From assembly GCF_041435195.1 (NCBI RefSeq), contig NZ_CP108106.1:4560501-4624500 (forward strand): DNA of 64,000 bases. The letters run 5' to 3'. Of this stretch, positions 51,714 through 60,842 are shown one piece after another (the first letter of the stretch is position 1; the number at the start of each line of letters is the position of its first letter). A program made the position numbers and the translations under genes. This DNA comes from Streptomyces sp. NBC_00224. GTDB taxonomy: Bacteria; Actinomycetota; Actinomycetes; Streptomycetales; Streptomycetaceae. The notes under the pieces were generated by a model. The model had not been told where the DNA came from, ran no database searches, and was given only the letters and a program-made list of their open reading frames with translations.

Positions 51714-53077
51714 GCCTCGTCCGCCGTTGCCGCCGTTGCCGCCGTAACCGGGATGAAGACCGTCACCTCGTAACCGCCGCCGTCCGCCACCTCGCCCGCC
51801 GTCATCTCGCCGCCCAGCATCGCCACCCGCTCCCGCATCCCCGTGATCCCGTGGCCGCTGCCGGGCGACGCCGCCGCCGTGCCCGTCGGCGGGCCGTTGA
51901 CCACGCGCAGGCCCACCCCGCCCAGCACATAGCCGACCTCCACCCGCGCGGCCGCGCCCGGCGCATGGCGCAGGGCGTTGCTGAGGGCCTCCTGGATGAT
52001 GCGGTACGCCGACAGCTCGACGCCCTGCGGGAGTTCGCGCACCGCTCCCGTGACCGCCTTGGTCACGTCGAGCCCCGCGTCGCGTACGTTCGCAAGGAGC
52101 CGGTCGAGGTCGGCGAGGGTGGGCTGGGGGGCGTCCGGCGCCTCGTAGTCCTCCGCGCGTACGACACCGAGCACGCGGCGCAGCTCGGTGAGCGCGGCCA
52201 CCGCGTTCTCGCGGATCGTCGCGAACGCCTGCGTCAGCTCCGGCGGCGGGTTCTCGACGCGGTACGGGGCCGCCTCGGCCTGGATGGCGACCACCGACAT
52301 GTGGTGCGCGACCACGTCGTGCAGCTCGCGCGCGATGGTGGTGCGCTCTTCGAGCACGGTCCGCTTGTCGCGTTCCACGGCGGTGACCGACTGCTGGACG
52401 GTGATCTTCCGCTCCGCGTCCCTGCGGACGTTCACGACGACGGCGATCAGGAGCAGGATCGCGGACGTGACGGCCATCGGCCCGGCGTCCGAGCCGCCGT
52501 CCGGGTCGCCGGAGAACTGCATCACCATGCCGAGCAGCAGCGTGAGGACCCACATCCACGCGGCGGTACGGGGCCGGGTGCGCAGCGCCACCACCACCAT
52601 CACCGCGAGCTGCGCGAGGAACGCGCCCGGCGCCCACGGCCAGCCGGAGAAGCCGTCGCCCCGGCCCAGGGCGCCCACGACCACCGTGGTCGCGCACACC
52701 GTCCACCAGGCGCCGACCGGCCGTATCAGGGTCATGGCGACGGGCACCCCGGTGAGCAGCCCCGACACCGCCCAGATGGGCAGCGCCAGCCCCCCGCCCT
52801 GGGACCTGCCGGTGTACGTGATCATCGCGGCGCAGAACGCGACGAAGAGCACGGCCGCGTGCGGGGTCCAGGCCGCGTACCGGCGCAGCCGGTCGGACAG
52901 ATGGCGGGTGAGCGGGCCGTCCGTACGCATCGGCGGCAGCGGCCGGTAGGCGAAGGCGTCCCGGAACAGGTCCCGGCGGAGCCCGCCGAACGCGTCCATG
53001 GCGAGCAGGAATTCGGGGCTGCGCCCGCCGTTGCCCGGCGTGCTCCCCGGCGGCTTGGGGCTGAGGGTCTCGGTCAC
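51710..53077 (-). CDS. NarL-class sensor histidine kinase (HisKA_3)
   Basis: 455 residues from GTG 53077. The N-terminal half has about five or six membrane segments (ALPIWAVSGLLTGVPVAMTL, FLAQLAVMVVVALR). The phosphoacceptor motif is ARELHDVVAHHMSVVAIQAE. The C-terminal ATPase part includes ELSAYRIIQEALSNALRHAP and GSGHGITGMRERVAMLGGE. No large external sensor domain is present, so it probably senses a membrane or cell-wall signal. It is translationally coupled to the response regulator. Confidence 0.92.
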   Translation of the reverse strand: MTETLSPKPPGSTPGNGGRSPEFLLAMDAFGGLRRDLFRDAFAYRPLPPMRTDGPLTRHLSDRLRRYAAWTPHAAVLFVAFCAAMITYTGRSQGGGLALPIWAVSGLLTGVPVAMTLIRPVGAWWTVCATTVVVGALGRGDGFSGWPWAPGAFLAQLAVMVVVALRTRPRTAAWMWVLTLLLGMVMQFSGDPDGGSDAGPMAVTSAILLLIAVVVNVRRDAERKITVQQSVTAVERDKRTVLEERTTIARELHDVVAHHMSVVAIQAEAAPYRVENPPPELTQAFATIRENAVAALTELRRVLGVVRAEDYEAPDAPQPTLADLDRLLANVRDAGLDVTKAVTGAVRELPQGVELSAYRIIQEALSNALRHAPGAAARVEVGYVLGGVGLRVVNGPPTGTAAASPGSGHGITGMRERVAMLGGEMTAGEVADGGGYEVTVFIPVTAATAATADEA

Positions 53078-53174
53078 GTGCCCACGGTAGGCGGGGGCGG
53101 GTAGCCGGGGCGTCCCCTGCGCTACGGATCCGACGGGGTCCGCCTCAGGTACTACGGCTCCTACGTTCGGCCGT

Positions 53175-54047
53175 TCAGTACGCCAGTTGGGCGATCTCCT
53201 CCGCGACGACCGCGCAGGCGTCGGCGGCGGGGTCGATGAGGGGGAAGTGGCCGACGCCGTCGAGGAGGGTGAACCCGACGGTCTCCCCGGCCATGGCGGC
53301 GGCGTCGACGTACGCCTCGGCCACCGCCTGCGGCACGACGATGTCGTCCCGGCCCTGGACGAGGGTGGTGGCGACGCCGGTGGGGAGGAGGGCGGCGGGG
53401 TCGGAGTAGGGAGTACGGGCGCTCAACTTGCCTTCCCCTCCGAGGAGTTGTGTGACGGCCCCGTCGCAGACGTCCAGCGCCACCGCCGTGGTGAAATCGG
53501 CGATGGGGGCGAGGGCGACGACGCCGCGGAGGGTGGCGGCAGCGGGGGTGTACCAGGGGGAGTCCGGCGGCAGTACGTGACGGGCCGCGGCCCACAGCGC
53601 GAGGTGGCCGCCGGCGGAGTGCCCGGTGAGGACGGTACGGCGGAGGTCGGCGGCGGGCAGGTGCGTGCGGGCGAGGGCGGGGAGGGCGTCGAGGGCGGCG
53701 GCCACGTCGTCGAACGTGTCCGGCCAGCGTCCGGCGACGGGGCCGCCGCCACCGCCCTGCCGCGGCAGCAGGCCGCCCCGCCGGTACTCGACGTTGGCGA
53801 CGGCGAACCCGCGGCGGGCGAGGAAGTCCACGAACGGGGTGAGATGCGCCCGGTCGTACCGCTCGCGCCAGGCGCCGCCGTGGAGGGCGACGACGAGGGG
53901 GGCGCCGTCGCCGTCGCCCCTGGGCGCGTAGAAGTCGACGACCTGGTCGGGGTGGGGGCCGTACGAGGCGGTGCTGTCGGGGGCAACGGGCAGATGCGAG
54001 AACGCCGAGGCGGCCTCGGCGGCGTCCCTGGCGGCGGGGTCGTGCAT
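53175..54047 (-). CDS. Alpha/beta hydrolase, probable kynurenine formamidase
   Basis: 290 residues. Esterase motifs: oxyanion region VVALHGGAWRERYDRAHL (HGGAW), nucleophile LTGHSAGGHLAL, Asp in VQGRDDIVVP and His in DGVGHFPLI. HGG(A/G)W esterases include arylformamidases that hydrolyse N-formylkynurenine. It lies directly downstream of kynureninase and tryptophan 2,3-dioxygenase genes on the same strand, which lack a formamidase between them. This context makes formamidase the best assignment. A general esterase remains possible. Confidence 0.75.
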   Translation of the reverse strand: MHDPAARDAAEAASAFSHLPVAPDSTASYGPHPDQVVDFYAPRGDGDGAPLVVALHGGAWRERYDRAHLTPFVDFLARRGFAVANVEYRRGGLLPRQGGGGGPVAGRWPDTFDDVAAALDALPALARTHLPAADLRRTVLTGHSAGGHLALWAAARHVLPPDSPWYTPAAATLRGVVALAPIADFTTAVALDVCDGAVTQLLGGEGKLSARTPYSDPAALLPTGVATTLVQGRDDIVVPQAVAEAYVDAAAMAGETVGFTLLDGVGHFPLIDPAADACAVVAEEIAQLAY

Positions 54048-54155
54048 GGGTCACCTCTCATGGGGTCGCTGGCGGACGCTACCAGCGATGCCGGGGGGCG
54101 GGGCGGTGCCCCCGGACCCCGTTTCGCCTGCGGGTTGTCCGTGGCTGGTCGCGCC

Positions 54156-54234
54156 CACGCGGCGGAGCCGCACATGTCACAGCCCCGCGCCCCTGAAGGG
54201 GCTGGAGTTACCTAAGGGGCGCGGGGAACTGCGC
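54156..54234. repeat. Dispersed repeat, copy 10, with a degenerate partner
   Basis: The inverse core AGGGGCGCGGGGAACTGCGC is intact at 54215-54234. The forward partner is interrupted: CTGGTCGCGCCCACGC is followed by unrelated sequence before CCCCGCGCCCCT at about 54183-54194, as if a short segment replaced its middle. It lies between the hydrolase and kynureninase genes. Confidence 0.75.
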
Positions 54235-54303
54235 GACCAGCCCCCACCGGGCCCGCAGACAAACACGGGGACCGGGGCGCAGCCCCGCAACAGGGTCTGG
54301 GGG

Positions 54304-55494
54304 CTAACCCAGCGCCGTCGACAGCGCCCGCGCCGCCCTCTCCGCATCCCCGAAGCTCACGTACAGCGGCGTGAAGCCGAAGCGGAGGACATCCGGGCGC
54401 CGGTAGTCGCCGACGACCCCCGCCGCGATGAGCGCCCGCATCACCGCCCCCGCGTCCTCGCACCGCAGCGCGACCTGACTCCCCCGCGAACCGTGCGCGG
54501 CCGGCGTCACCGACTCGACGAGCCCCGACGGCACGTACGCCGACACGCACTCCAGGAAGAAGTCCGTCAGCGCCAGCGACTTGGCCCGGACGGAGTCGAT
54601 GGAGACGCCCGTCCAGACGTCGAGGGCGGACTCCAGGGCCAGCATGGACAGGATGTCCGGCGTGCCCACCCGGCCCCGCACCGCACCGGCCCCCGGCACG
54701 TACTCCGTACGCATCCCGAAGGGGTCCTCGTGCGAGTTCCAGCCGGGGAGGGGGGAGTCGAAGGACTGTTGGTGGTCGCCTCGTACGTACAGGTACGCGG
54801 GCGAACCCGGGCCGCCGTTCAGGTACTTGTAGGTGCAGCCCACCGCGAAGTCCACCCCGTGCGCGTCGAGGCCCACCGGCAGCGCGCCCGCGCTGTGGCA
54901 CAGGTCCCAGACCGTCAGCGCCCCCGCCGCGTGCGCGGCCGCGGTGATGCCGGGCAGGTCGTGCAGCCGGCCCGTGCGGTAGTCGACGTGGTTGACCAGG
55001 ATCGCCGCCGTGCGCGGGCCGACGGCCGCGGCCATCTCGCCGGGGGCGACCGGGCGCAGCCGGCGGCCCGTCATCCGCGCCGCGGACCCCGCCACGTACC
55101 CGTCCGTCGGGAACGTCGACTCGTCGACCAGGATCTCGTCCCGGTCGGAGGGCGCCAGGCGCACCGCCGCGACCAGGGCCTTGAAGACGTTCACACTCGT
55201 GGAGTCGCCCACCACGATCCGGCCGGGCGCGGCGCCGACGAGCGGCGCTATACGGTCGCCGATCCGCTCGGGCGCCGTCCACCAGCCGCTCTCGTCCCAG
55301 GATCGGATGCGCAGCTCGCCCCACTCGTGGGCGATGACCTCCTGCATGCGCGCCGCGACGTGGCGCGGCAGCGCGCCCAGCGAGTTGCCGTCGAGGTAGA
55401 CGGTGTCGTCGTCGAGCGCGAACAGCTCGCGGTGCTTGGCGAGTTCGTCTGCGGCGTCCAGCGCCGCGGCCTTGCCGGCCAGTGCCTCAGACAT
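54304..55494 (-). CDS. kynU: Kynureninase
   Basis: 396 residues from ATG 55494. Typical features: VYLDGNSLGALPRHVAARMQ at the N-terminus, DSTSVNVFKALVAA, WDLCHSAGALPVGLDAHGVD, and the PLP lysine in GCTYKYLNGGPGSPAYLYV. It cleaves kynurenine to anthranilate and alanine. Its start lies inside the 3' end of the dioxygenase gene (8-base overlap), so the two are translated together. It ends the tryptophan-to-anthranilate route with the formamidase candidate downstream. Confidence 0.93.
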   Translation of the reverse strand: MSEALAGKAAALDAADELAKHRELFALDDDTVYLDGNSLGALPRHVAARMQEVIAHEWGELRIRSWDESGWWTAPERIGDRIAPLVGAAPGRIVVGDSTSVNVFKALVAAVRLAPSDRDEILVDESTFPTDGYVAGSAARMTGRRLRPVAPGEMAAAVGPRTAAILVNHVDYRTGRLHDLPGITAAAHAAGALTVWDLCHSAGALPVGLDAHGVDFAVGCTYKYLNGGPGSPAYLYVRGDHQQSFDSPLPGWNSHEDPFGMRTEYVPGAGAVRGRVGTPDILSMLALESALDVWTGVSIDSVRAKSLALTDFFLECVSAYVPSGLVESVTPAAHGSRGSQVALRCEDAGAVMRALIAAGVVGDYRRPDVLRFGFTPLYVSFGDAERAARALSTALG

Positions 55495-56347
55495 GGCTGC
55501 GCGCCGTCCACAGCTCGGGGAACACGTTCTTCGCGGCGCGCTTCTCCAGCCAGGCCACGCCCGCCGAACCGCCCGTGCCGGTCTTCGCGCCCATCGCTCT
55601 CCTCGTCGCCACCAGATGGTCGTTGCGCCAGCGCCACACCAGCTCGCCCACATCGGTCAACGCCTCGCCCAGGCGTACGAGTTCCCCGTTCTGGTCCCCG
55701 GCGTAAAGATCCGCCCAGACCGCCTCGACCTGGGGCGAGGGCTCGTACCGCTGGGAGAGGTCGCGGTCGAGGACCGCGGCCGGGACGGCGTACCCGCGGC
55801 GCGCGAGCAGCGCGAGCACCTCGTCGTACAGGCTCGGCTCCTGGAGCGCCTTCTCCAGCTCGGCGTGCACGCGCGGCGAGCCCCGGTGCGGCACCAGCAT
55901 GGACGCCGACTTGTCGCCGAGCAGGAACTCCATCCGGCGGTACATCGCGGACTGGAAGCCGGACCCCTCGCCGAGGGCCGCGCGGTAGGAGTTGAACTGC
56001 GCCGGGGTCAGCTGCGCGAGCGGCGTCCAGGACGCGTTGAGCGCCTCCAGCTCGCGTACGGAGCGCTTGAGCGCGTCGACGGCCACGGGCACCCGGTCCT
56101 CGCGCAACGCGCGCGTGGCGGTCTCCCACTCGTGGACGATCACCGTGAACCACAGCTCCATGACCTGGGTGGTGACCAGGAAGACCATCTCGCCGGGGTC
56201 GTCCGAGCGCAGGTGCTGGAGGTGGGTGAGGACGTCCGCCTGGACGTAGTCCTCGTACGGCGTCGTGCCCGCGAAGTCCAGATTGGGGGCGGCCTCGGCC
56301 TGCGCGGCGGCTTCTCTTTCGACCGGTTCGGACATCTTTGATGACAT
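55487..56347 (-). CDS. Tryptophan 2,3-dioxygenase
   Basis: 286 residues from ATG 56347, with GAGGAG 7 bases upstream. TPYEDYVQADVLTHLQHLRS near the N-terminus, FLVTTQVMELWFTVIVHEWE, GFQSAMYRRMEFLLGDK and GAKTGTGGSAGVAWLEKR are hallmarks of the family. The heme ligand is most likely the His in WRWRNDHLVATRR. It opens the indole ring of tryptophan to N-formylkynurenine. It is the first gene of the kynurenine operon. Confidence 0.93.
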   Translation of the reverse strand: MSSKMSEPVEREAAAQAEAAPNLDFAGTTPYEDYVQADVLTHLQHLRSDDPGEMVFLVTTQVMELWFTVIVHEWETATRALREDRVPVAVDALKRSVRELEALNASWTPLAQLTPAQFNSYRAALGEGSGFQSAMYRRMEFLLGDKSASMLVPHRGSPRVHAELEKALQEPSLYDEVLALLARRGYAVPAAVLDRDLSQRYEPSPQVEAVWADLYAGDQNGELVRLGEALTDVGELVWRWRNDHLVATRRAMGAKTGTGGSAGVAWLEKRAAKNVFPELWTARSHV

Positions 56348-56468
56348 CGCTGTCTCCTCGACGTGTCCGGGTAGCGGTCCGCCCCTTCCTTCATCGGCAT
56401 CGGAGCCCCGGTCCCCACCCGCATCATAAGCACGCCCGGCCCACCCTCGTCAGGGCCCGGAAGGAGGC

Positions 56469-57380
56469 CTACGGCACGGACGGGCCCTCCACGAGCGCGC
56501 CGCCCTCGGTGTACGGCCACGCGTTGGACTTGCAGCCCTTCAGGCCCTTGATCTGCTGCATCATCACCGGCGCCGCCTTGCCCTCTCCCGGGCAGGCCAT
56601 GTGCCGGCGGAAGCCGATCATGTGGCCGATCTCGTGGTTGATGATCAGGTGCCGGTACTCGGCGGGCGGCCCGTCGTACTGCGGCGAGCCCCGCACCCAC
56701 CGCTTGAGGTTGACCACGACACCGCCCTCGACCTCGCAGTTCAGCTCGCCGTGGGTGTCACCGTTGACCGCGCAGAGCCGGTCCGTGGTGGCCGGGGTGG
56801 CGATCTTTATCGTCACGTCGGCGTTGTCACCGCCGGAGACCAGCTGGAACCGGCCACGCCCGTGCGCGGCCCAGCTGCGGGGGTGGGCGAGTATCGCCTG
56901 GACCTCGGTGGCGGCCTGGCGCGGGGAGACGTCGACGCCGTCCTCGACGAGCACCTTGTAGCGGCGCAGCGGGCCACCGGTGCCGACGGGGGCGCCGGAG
57001 GAGCGGGCGGGGGTGAAGGTGCCGGGGCCGGAGGCGGGGACGTCGTCGCCCTTCTCCTTCCCCGAAGCGTCGCCCTCGTCCTTGCCCTCGCCCTTGTCCT
57101 TCTTGCCCTTGTCGTCCTTCGGGGGCTTCGGCGGCGAGTCGGCCGGGAGGGGGGCGCGGGAGCCGAGGGGGGTCTCGGCGGCGTACCCCGGCCCGGGGCC
57201 GCCGGCGTCCCTGCCGCGCCACTCGGAGAACGCGGCGCCGCAGATGAGGGCGAGGCCGAGAAGGCCGCCTACGAGGAGGAGGGCGCGCGGCTGGCGTCGG
57301 GCCGAGCGTCTGCCACGGCTACGGGGTCGGGTGCGGCCACGGCCACTACGGTCTCCGTTGCGGGCTGCTCGCTTGCCCAA
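56469..57380 (-). CDS. DUF3152 protein, putative secreted metzincin-like metallopeptidase
   Basis: 303 residues; the start is TTG 57380, behind GGGGAG. A basic N-terminus (residues 1-31) and one membrane helix (about 33-51) precede a Lys/Pro/Asp-rich linker and an external domain. Residues 249-260 read HEIGHMIGFRRH, exactly the HExxHxxGxxH zinc site of metzincins, followed by MACPGEGKAAPVMMQQ with a possible Met-turn. Two or more Cys pairs (RLCAVNG, ELNCEVEG) could form disulfides. The family has no established substrate. It is expected to act at the cell surface. Confidence 0.82.
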   Translation of the reverse strand: MGKRAARNGDRSGRGRTRPRSRGRRSARRQPRALLLVGGLLGLALICGAAFSEWRGRDAGGPGPGYAAETPLGSRAPLPADSPPKPPKDDKGKKDKGEGKDEGDASGKEKGDDVPASGPGTFTPARSSGAPVGTGGPLRRYKVLVEDGVDVSPRQAATEVQAILAHPRSWAAHGRGRFQLVSGGDNADVTIKIATPATTDRLCAVNGDTHGELNCEVEGGVVVNLKRWVRGSPQYDGPPAEYRHLIINHEIGHMIGFRRHMACPGEGKAAPVMMQQIKGLKGCKSNAWPYTEGGALVEGPSVP

Positions 57381-57500
57381 GACAGACTTCTCCCCTTGTC
57401 ACGGCTGGAGTTGGGGGGAGAGGTGTGGGGCCTCGTGCGCCAGCGCCGGATGCGATCCGTTCGGTTCTGCGGTTGTCCTGTATTCGATGGTGCGTGCGAT

Positions 57501-57535
57501 CGTACCGTCCGTACGGGAGTTGTCCGGACGGTACG
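57501..57535 (-). terminator. Hairpin downstream of the DUF3151 gene
   Basis: CGTACCGTCC and GGACGGTACG form a 10-bp stem with a 15-base loop, starting 13 bases after the DUF3151 stop codon on the minus strand. Confidence 0.6.
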
Positions 57536-57547
57536 ACTCCGCGCAGG

Positions 57548-57961
57548 TCAGCCCAGCGTGTCGGCCGCGAGCGGCGAGGAGTCCCGCAGGAACGTCGAGC
57601 AGCGCTCGAACTCGGCCTGCTCGCCGATGGCTTGGGCGGCGCGGGCGAGCGCGTGCAGGGCGCGCAGGAAGCCGCGGTTGGGCTCGTGCTCCCACGGCAC
57701 CGGGCCGTGGCCCTTCCAGCCGGCGCGGCGCAGCGAGTCGAGGCCGCGGTGGTAGCCGGTGCGGGCGTACGCGTACGACTCGACCGTGCGGCCCGCGTCG
57801 AACGCGTCGTCCGCGAGCTGGGCCCAGGCGAGGGAGGACGTGGGGTACTTGGCGGCGACGTCGGCGGGGGCGGTGCCCTGCGCGAGCAGGTCGCGCGGTT
57901 CGGGGTCGTCGGGCAGGTGCGTCGGGGCGGGGCCACCGAGCAGGTTCTCGTGAATGGACAT
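57548..57961 (-). CDS. DUF3151 family protein
   Basis: 137 residues from ATG 57961. CAGACT lies six bases upstream with no ribosome site, a leaderless pattern. The chain is helical and aromatic (YPTSSLAWAQLADDAFDAGR, YAYARTGYHRGLDSLRRAGW, GFLRALHALARAAQAIGEQA), with TPR-like spacing. No membrane or catalytic motif is seen. DUF3151 is conserved in actinobacteria, often near fba as here, but has no known function. It was likely a cytoplasmic housekeeping protein; the role is unassigned. Confidence 0.8.
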   Translation of the reverse strand: MSIHENLLGGPAPTHLPDDPEPRDLLAQGTAPADVAAKYPTSSLAWAQLADDAFDAGRTVESYAYARTGYHRGLDSLRRAGWKGHGPVPWEHEPNRGFLRALHALARAAQAIGEQAEFERCSTFLRDSSPLAADTLG

Positions 57962-58042
57962 GGGTCCAGTCTGCCGCGTCCGCCTGCCGCCCGGGGCTTC
58001 CCCCCACCCCGCTGCGTTCGTCCGCGGACCGTGCTGGGTTGC

Positions 58043-58088
58043 TCGCGCAGTTCCCCGCGCCCCTTCAGGGGCGCGGGGAACTGCGCGA
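58043..58088. repeat. Dispersed repeat as a perfect 22-bp hairpin, copies 11 and 12
   Basis: The forward core (58045-58064) and exact inverse (58067-58086) are only two bases apart, and two more bases pair on each side. The 22-bp perfect stem is the tightest form of the element in the window and shows its probable ancestral hairpin structure. It lies between the exporter stop and the DUF3151 promoter. Confidence 0.92.
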
Positions 58089-58159
58089 CCAGCCACCCAC
58101 CTGGCCGCAGACGAACCCGGCCGCCCGCCAGAGGGCTTTCGGGAAGGGGCGGGGCGGGG

Positions 58160-59617
58160 TCAAACCCCCCGGTCCCGCTCCAGCGGCGGCGTCACCCCGC
58201 ACGACACCCGGCACTCCGGATGGCACACCCCCACCGGCGGACGCCGGACCGACAAGAACGCCAGCACCGACCCCAGCACCAGCACCCCCGCACACACCGG
58301 CATCGCCCGCCGGAACGTCGAGCCGAACTCCGCCGCCGAGCGGTACGCCGAGGGGGACATGCCCGCCACCAGCGGCAGCGCGGCCACCGCGATCAGCCCC
58401 GCCGCCCGCGCCGCCGCGTTGTTGATGCCGCTCGCCAGCCCCGCCCGCCCCGCGTCCACCGACCCGAGGACGGTCGCGGTGAGCGGTGCGACCAGGGTGA
58501 CCATGCCCAGGCCGAGGACGGCGACCGCGGGGAGCACGTCACGTACGTACGACGCGCCCACACCCACCCGCAGCATCAGCAGCATCCCGGCCGCGCACAG
58601 CAGCGGCCCCACCGTCAGCGGCGCGCGCGGGCCGATGCGCTCGCCCAGCGCGCCCGAGCGGGCCGAGAGCAGGAGCATCAAGGCCGTGGTCGGGAGCAGG
58701 GCCGCCCCGGCGCCGAGGGCCGAGTACCCCGCGACCACCTGGAGCTGGAGCGCCGCCAGGAAGAAGAAGCCGCCGAACGCCGCGTACACGCACACCGTCA
58801 CCAGGTTCACCGCAGTGAACTGGCGCGACGCGAAGATCTCCGGCGGCAGCATGGGGTCGGGCAGACGGCGTTCCAGGCGTACGAAGGCCACGCCCAGCAG
58901 AAACCCCGCCGCCGCCGCGCCGAGCACCAGCGGCGACGCCCCCTGCCCGGGCGCCTCGATCAGCGCGTATGTCACCAGCGCGAGCGCCAGTGCCCCGAGG
59001 ATCGCCCCCGTCGCATCGAACCGGGCCGTGTGCACGCGATCGTCCTTGGACTCCGGTACGTGCCGCAGCGCCACGGGGACGCACAGCGCGGCGAGCGGGA
59101 CGTTCAGCAGGAAGACCCAGCGCCAGCCGGGGCCGTCCACCAGCCAGCCGCCCAGGAACGGTCCGACGGCCGCCCCGACCCCGCCGAGCCCGGACCACAC
59201 GCCCACGGCCGCGGCCCGGTCGTCGGGGTGGAAACTCGCCTGGATGAGGGCGAGCGAGCCGGGGGTGAGGAGCGCGCCGCCGATGCCCTGGAGGGCGCGG
59301 GCGACGATCAGGACGCCCGCGTCGGGCGCGATGCCGCACAGCAGCGAACCGACGGCGAACCAGACGACGCCGAAGACGAAGACCTTGCGGCGCCCGTAGC
59401 GGTCGCCCAGCGCCCCGCCGAGCAGGATCAGCCCGGCGAGCGTGAGCATGTAGGCATTGACGGTCCACTGGAGGACGGCCATGTCGGCGTCCAGGTCGGC
59501 CCCGATGCGCGGCAGGGCCACATTGACGACGGTCGAGTCGAGCATCGCCATCCCGGACCCGAGCACGGTCGTGAACAGCACCCACCGGCCTGCCGCCGTG
59601 CCCATCCGTACGCTCAT
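58160..59617 (-). CDS. DHA2-family MFS exporter
   Basis: 485 residues from ATG 59617. About 14 membrane helices with DHA2 motifs: GSGMAMLDSTVVNVALPRIG in helix 1, AVLQWTVNAYMLTLAGLILL in helix 2, GGALGDRYGRRKVFVFG after it, and GVGAAVGPFLGGWLVDGPGW (antiporter motif C). It probably exports drugs or metabolites by proton exchange. No regulator is adjacent. It follows fba on the same strand, but a strong hairpin at 59642 separates the transcripts. A second ATG four codons later is possible. Confidence 0.88.
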   Translation of the reverse strand: MSVRMGTAAGRWVLFTTVLGSGMAMLDSTVVNVALPRIGADLDADMAVLQWTVNAYMLTLAGLILLGGALGDRYGRRKVFVFGVVWFAVGSLLCGIAPDAGVLIVARALQGIGGALLTPGSLALIQASFHPDDRAAAVGVWSGLGGVGAAVGPFLGGWLVDGPGWRWVFLLNVPLAALCVPVALRHVPESKDDRVHTARFDATGAILGALALALVTYALIEAPGQGASPLVLGAAAAGFLLGVAFVRLERRLPDPMLPPEIFASRQFTAVNLVTVCVYAAFGGFFFLAALQLQVVAGYSALGAGAALLPTTALMLLLSARSGALGERIGPRAPLTVGPLLCAAGMLLMLRVGVGASYVRDVLPAVAVLGLGMVTLVAPLTATVLGSVDAGRAGLASGINNAAARAAGLIAVAALPLVAGMSPSAYRSAAEFGSTFRRAMPVCAGVLVLGSVLAFLSVRRPPVGVCHPECRVSCGVTPPLERDRGV

Positions 59618-59641
59618 GCGTTCCACTCTCGCCGAACGCAC

Positions 59642-59678
59642 CGGGCCCGGCACCCCCTGGCAGGGGGTACCGGGCCCG
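59642..59678 (-). terminator. Strong terminator downstream of fba
   Basis: CGGGCCCGG with CCGGGCCCG, and inner CCCCCTG with CAGGGGG, form a 16-bp stem interrupted by one 2-base bulge pair. It begins 22 bases after the fba stop. Confidence 0.8.
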
Positions 59679-59700
59679 TGGAGCGAAGGAAGGCGAAGGG

Positions 59701-60723
59701 CTACTTCAGCTTCGTGCCGGTCGAGCGCAGGTTCGCGCACGCCTCGGTGACGCGCTTGGCCATCGACGCCTCGCCGAGCTTGCCCCAGGTGCGCGGGTCG
59801 TACGTCGACTTCTTGCCGACCTCGCCGTCGACCTTCAGGACGCCGTCGTAGTTGCGGAACATGTGGTCCGCGACCGGACGCGTGAAGGCGTACTGGGTGT
59901 CGGTGTCCAGGTTCATCTTCACGACGCCGTTCTCCAGCGCGGTCGCGATCTCCTGCTCGGTGGAGCCGGAGCCGCCGTGGAAGACGAAGTCGAACGGGGA
60001 GGCGTTGCCGTACTTCGCGGCGACGCCCTCCTGGAGATCCTTGAGGAGCTCCGGACGCAGCACGACGTTGCCCGGCTTGTAGACGCCGTGGACGTTGCCG
60101 AAGGAGGCGGCCAGCAGGTAGCGGCCCTTCTCGCCCAGGCCCAGGGCCTCGGCGGTGCGCAGCGCGTCGTCGACGGTCGTGTACAGCTCGTCGTTGATCT
60201 CGTGGCTGACGCCGTCCTCCTCGCCGCCGGTCGGGGTGATCTCGACCTCAAGGATGATCTTGGCGGCGGCGGCCTTGGCGAGCAGCTCCTGGCCGATGGC
60301 CAGGTTGTCCGCGAGGGTCTCGGCGGAGCCGTCCCACATGTGCGACTGGAAGAGCGGGTTCAGGCCCTTGGCGACGCGCTCGGCCGAGACCTCCAGGAGC
60401 GGACGTACGTAGCCGTCCAGCTTGTCCTTGGGACAGTGGTCGGTGTGCAGCGCGACGGTGATGCCGTACTTGGCGGCGACGACGTGGGCGAACTCGGCCA
60501 GCGCGACCGCGCCGGTGACCATGTCCTTGTTGTACTGGCCACCCAGGAACTCGGCACCGCCGGTGGAGATCTGGATGATGCCGTCGCTCTCGGCCTCCGC
60601 GAAGCCGCGCAGGGCAGCGTGCAGGGTCTGGGTCGAGGTCACATTGATGGCCGGGTAGGCGAACTTGCCTGCCTTCGCCCGGTCGAGCATCTCGTTGTAG
60701 ACCTCGGGGGTTGCGATGGGCAT
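59701..60723 (-). CDS. fba: Class II fructose-bisphosphate aldolase
   Basis: 340 residues from ATG 60723. Zinc ligands and active-site motifs are visible: LHTDHCPKD, EVEITPTGGEEDGV, FGNVHGVYKPGN, FHGGSGSTEQEI and KMNLDTDTQYAFTRP. It cleaves fructose 1,6-bisphosphate to two triose phosphates, and reverses this in gluconeogenesis. The upstream region holds a parS site inside a palindrome. The sequence is of the longer class IIA type, usual in actinobacteria. Confidence 0.95.
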   Translation of the reverse strand: MPIATPEVYNEMLDRAKAGKFAYPAINVTSTQTLHAALRGFAEAESDGIIQISTGGAEFLGGQYNKDMVTGAVALAEFAHVVAAKYGITVALHTDHCPKDKLDGYVRPLLEVSAERVAKGLNPLFQSHMWDGSAETLADNLAIGQELLAKAAAAKIILEVEITPTGGEEDGVSHEINDELYTTVDDALRTAEALGLGEKGRYLLAASFGNVHGVYKPGNVVLRPELLKDLQEGVAAKYGNASPFDFVFHGGSGSTEQEIATALENGVVKMNLDTDTQYAFTRPVADHMFRNYDGVLKVDGEVGKKSTYDPRTWGKLGEASMAKRVTEACANLRSTGTKLK

Positions 60724-60842
60724 CTGTCCGCTCCTTGTGATGTGCGGGGTGTGCGATATGTGCTGGCCCTGACCTGGGGGCGACGTCATCGTCGCGGCCC
60801 ATCTTTCCAGACTCTGCGCCCGGCTCCACCCTGCGGACGGAC

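Noticed and set aside
55487..55494. Overlap of dioxygenase and kynureninase as a possible frameshift or fusion
   Set aside because: Both genes are full length with intact motifs; an 8-base overlap is ordinary translational coupling.
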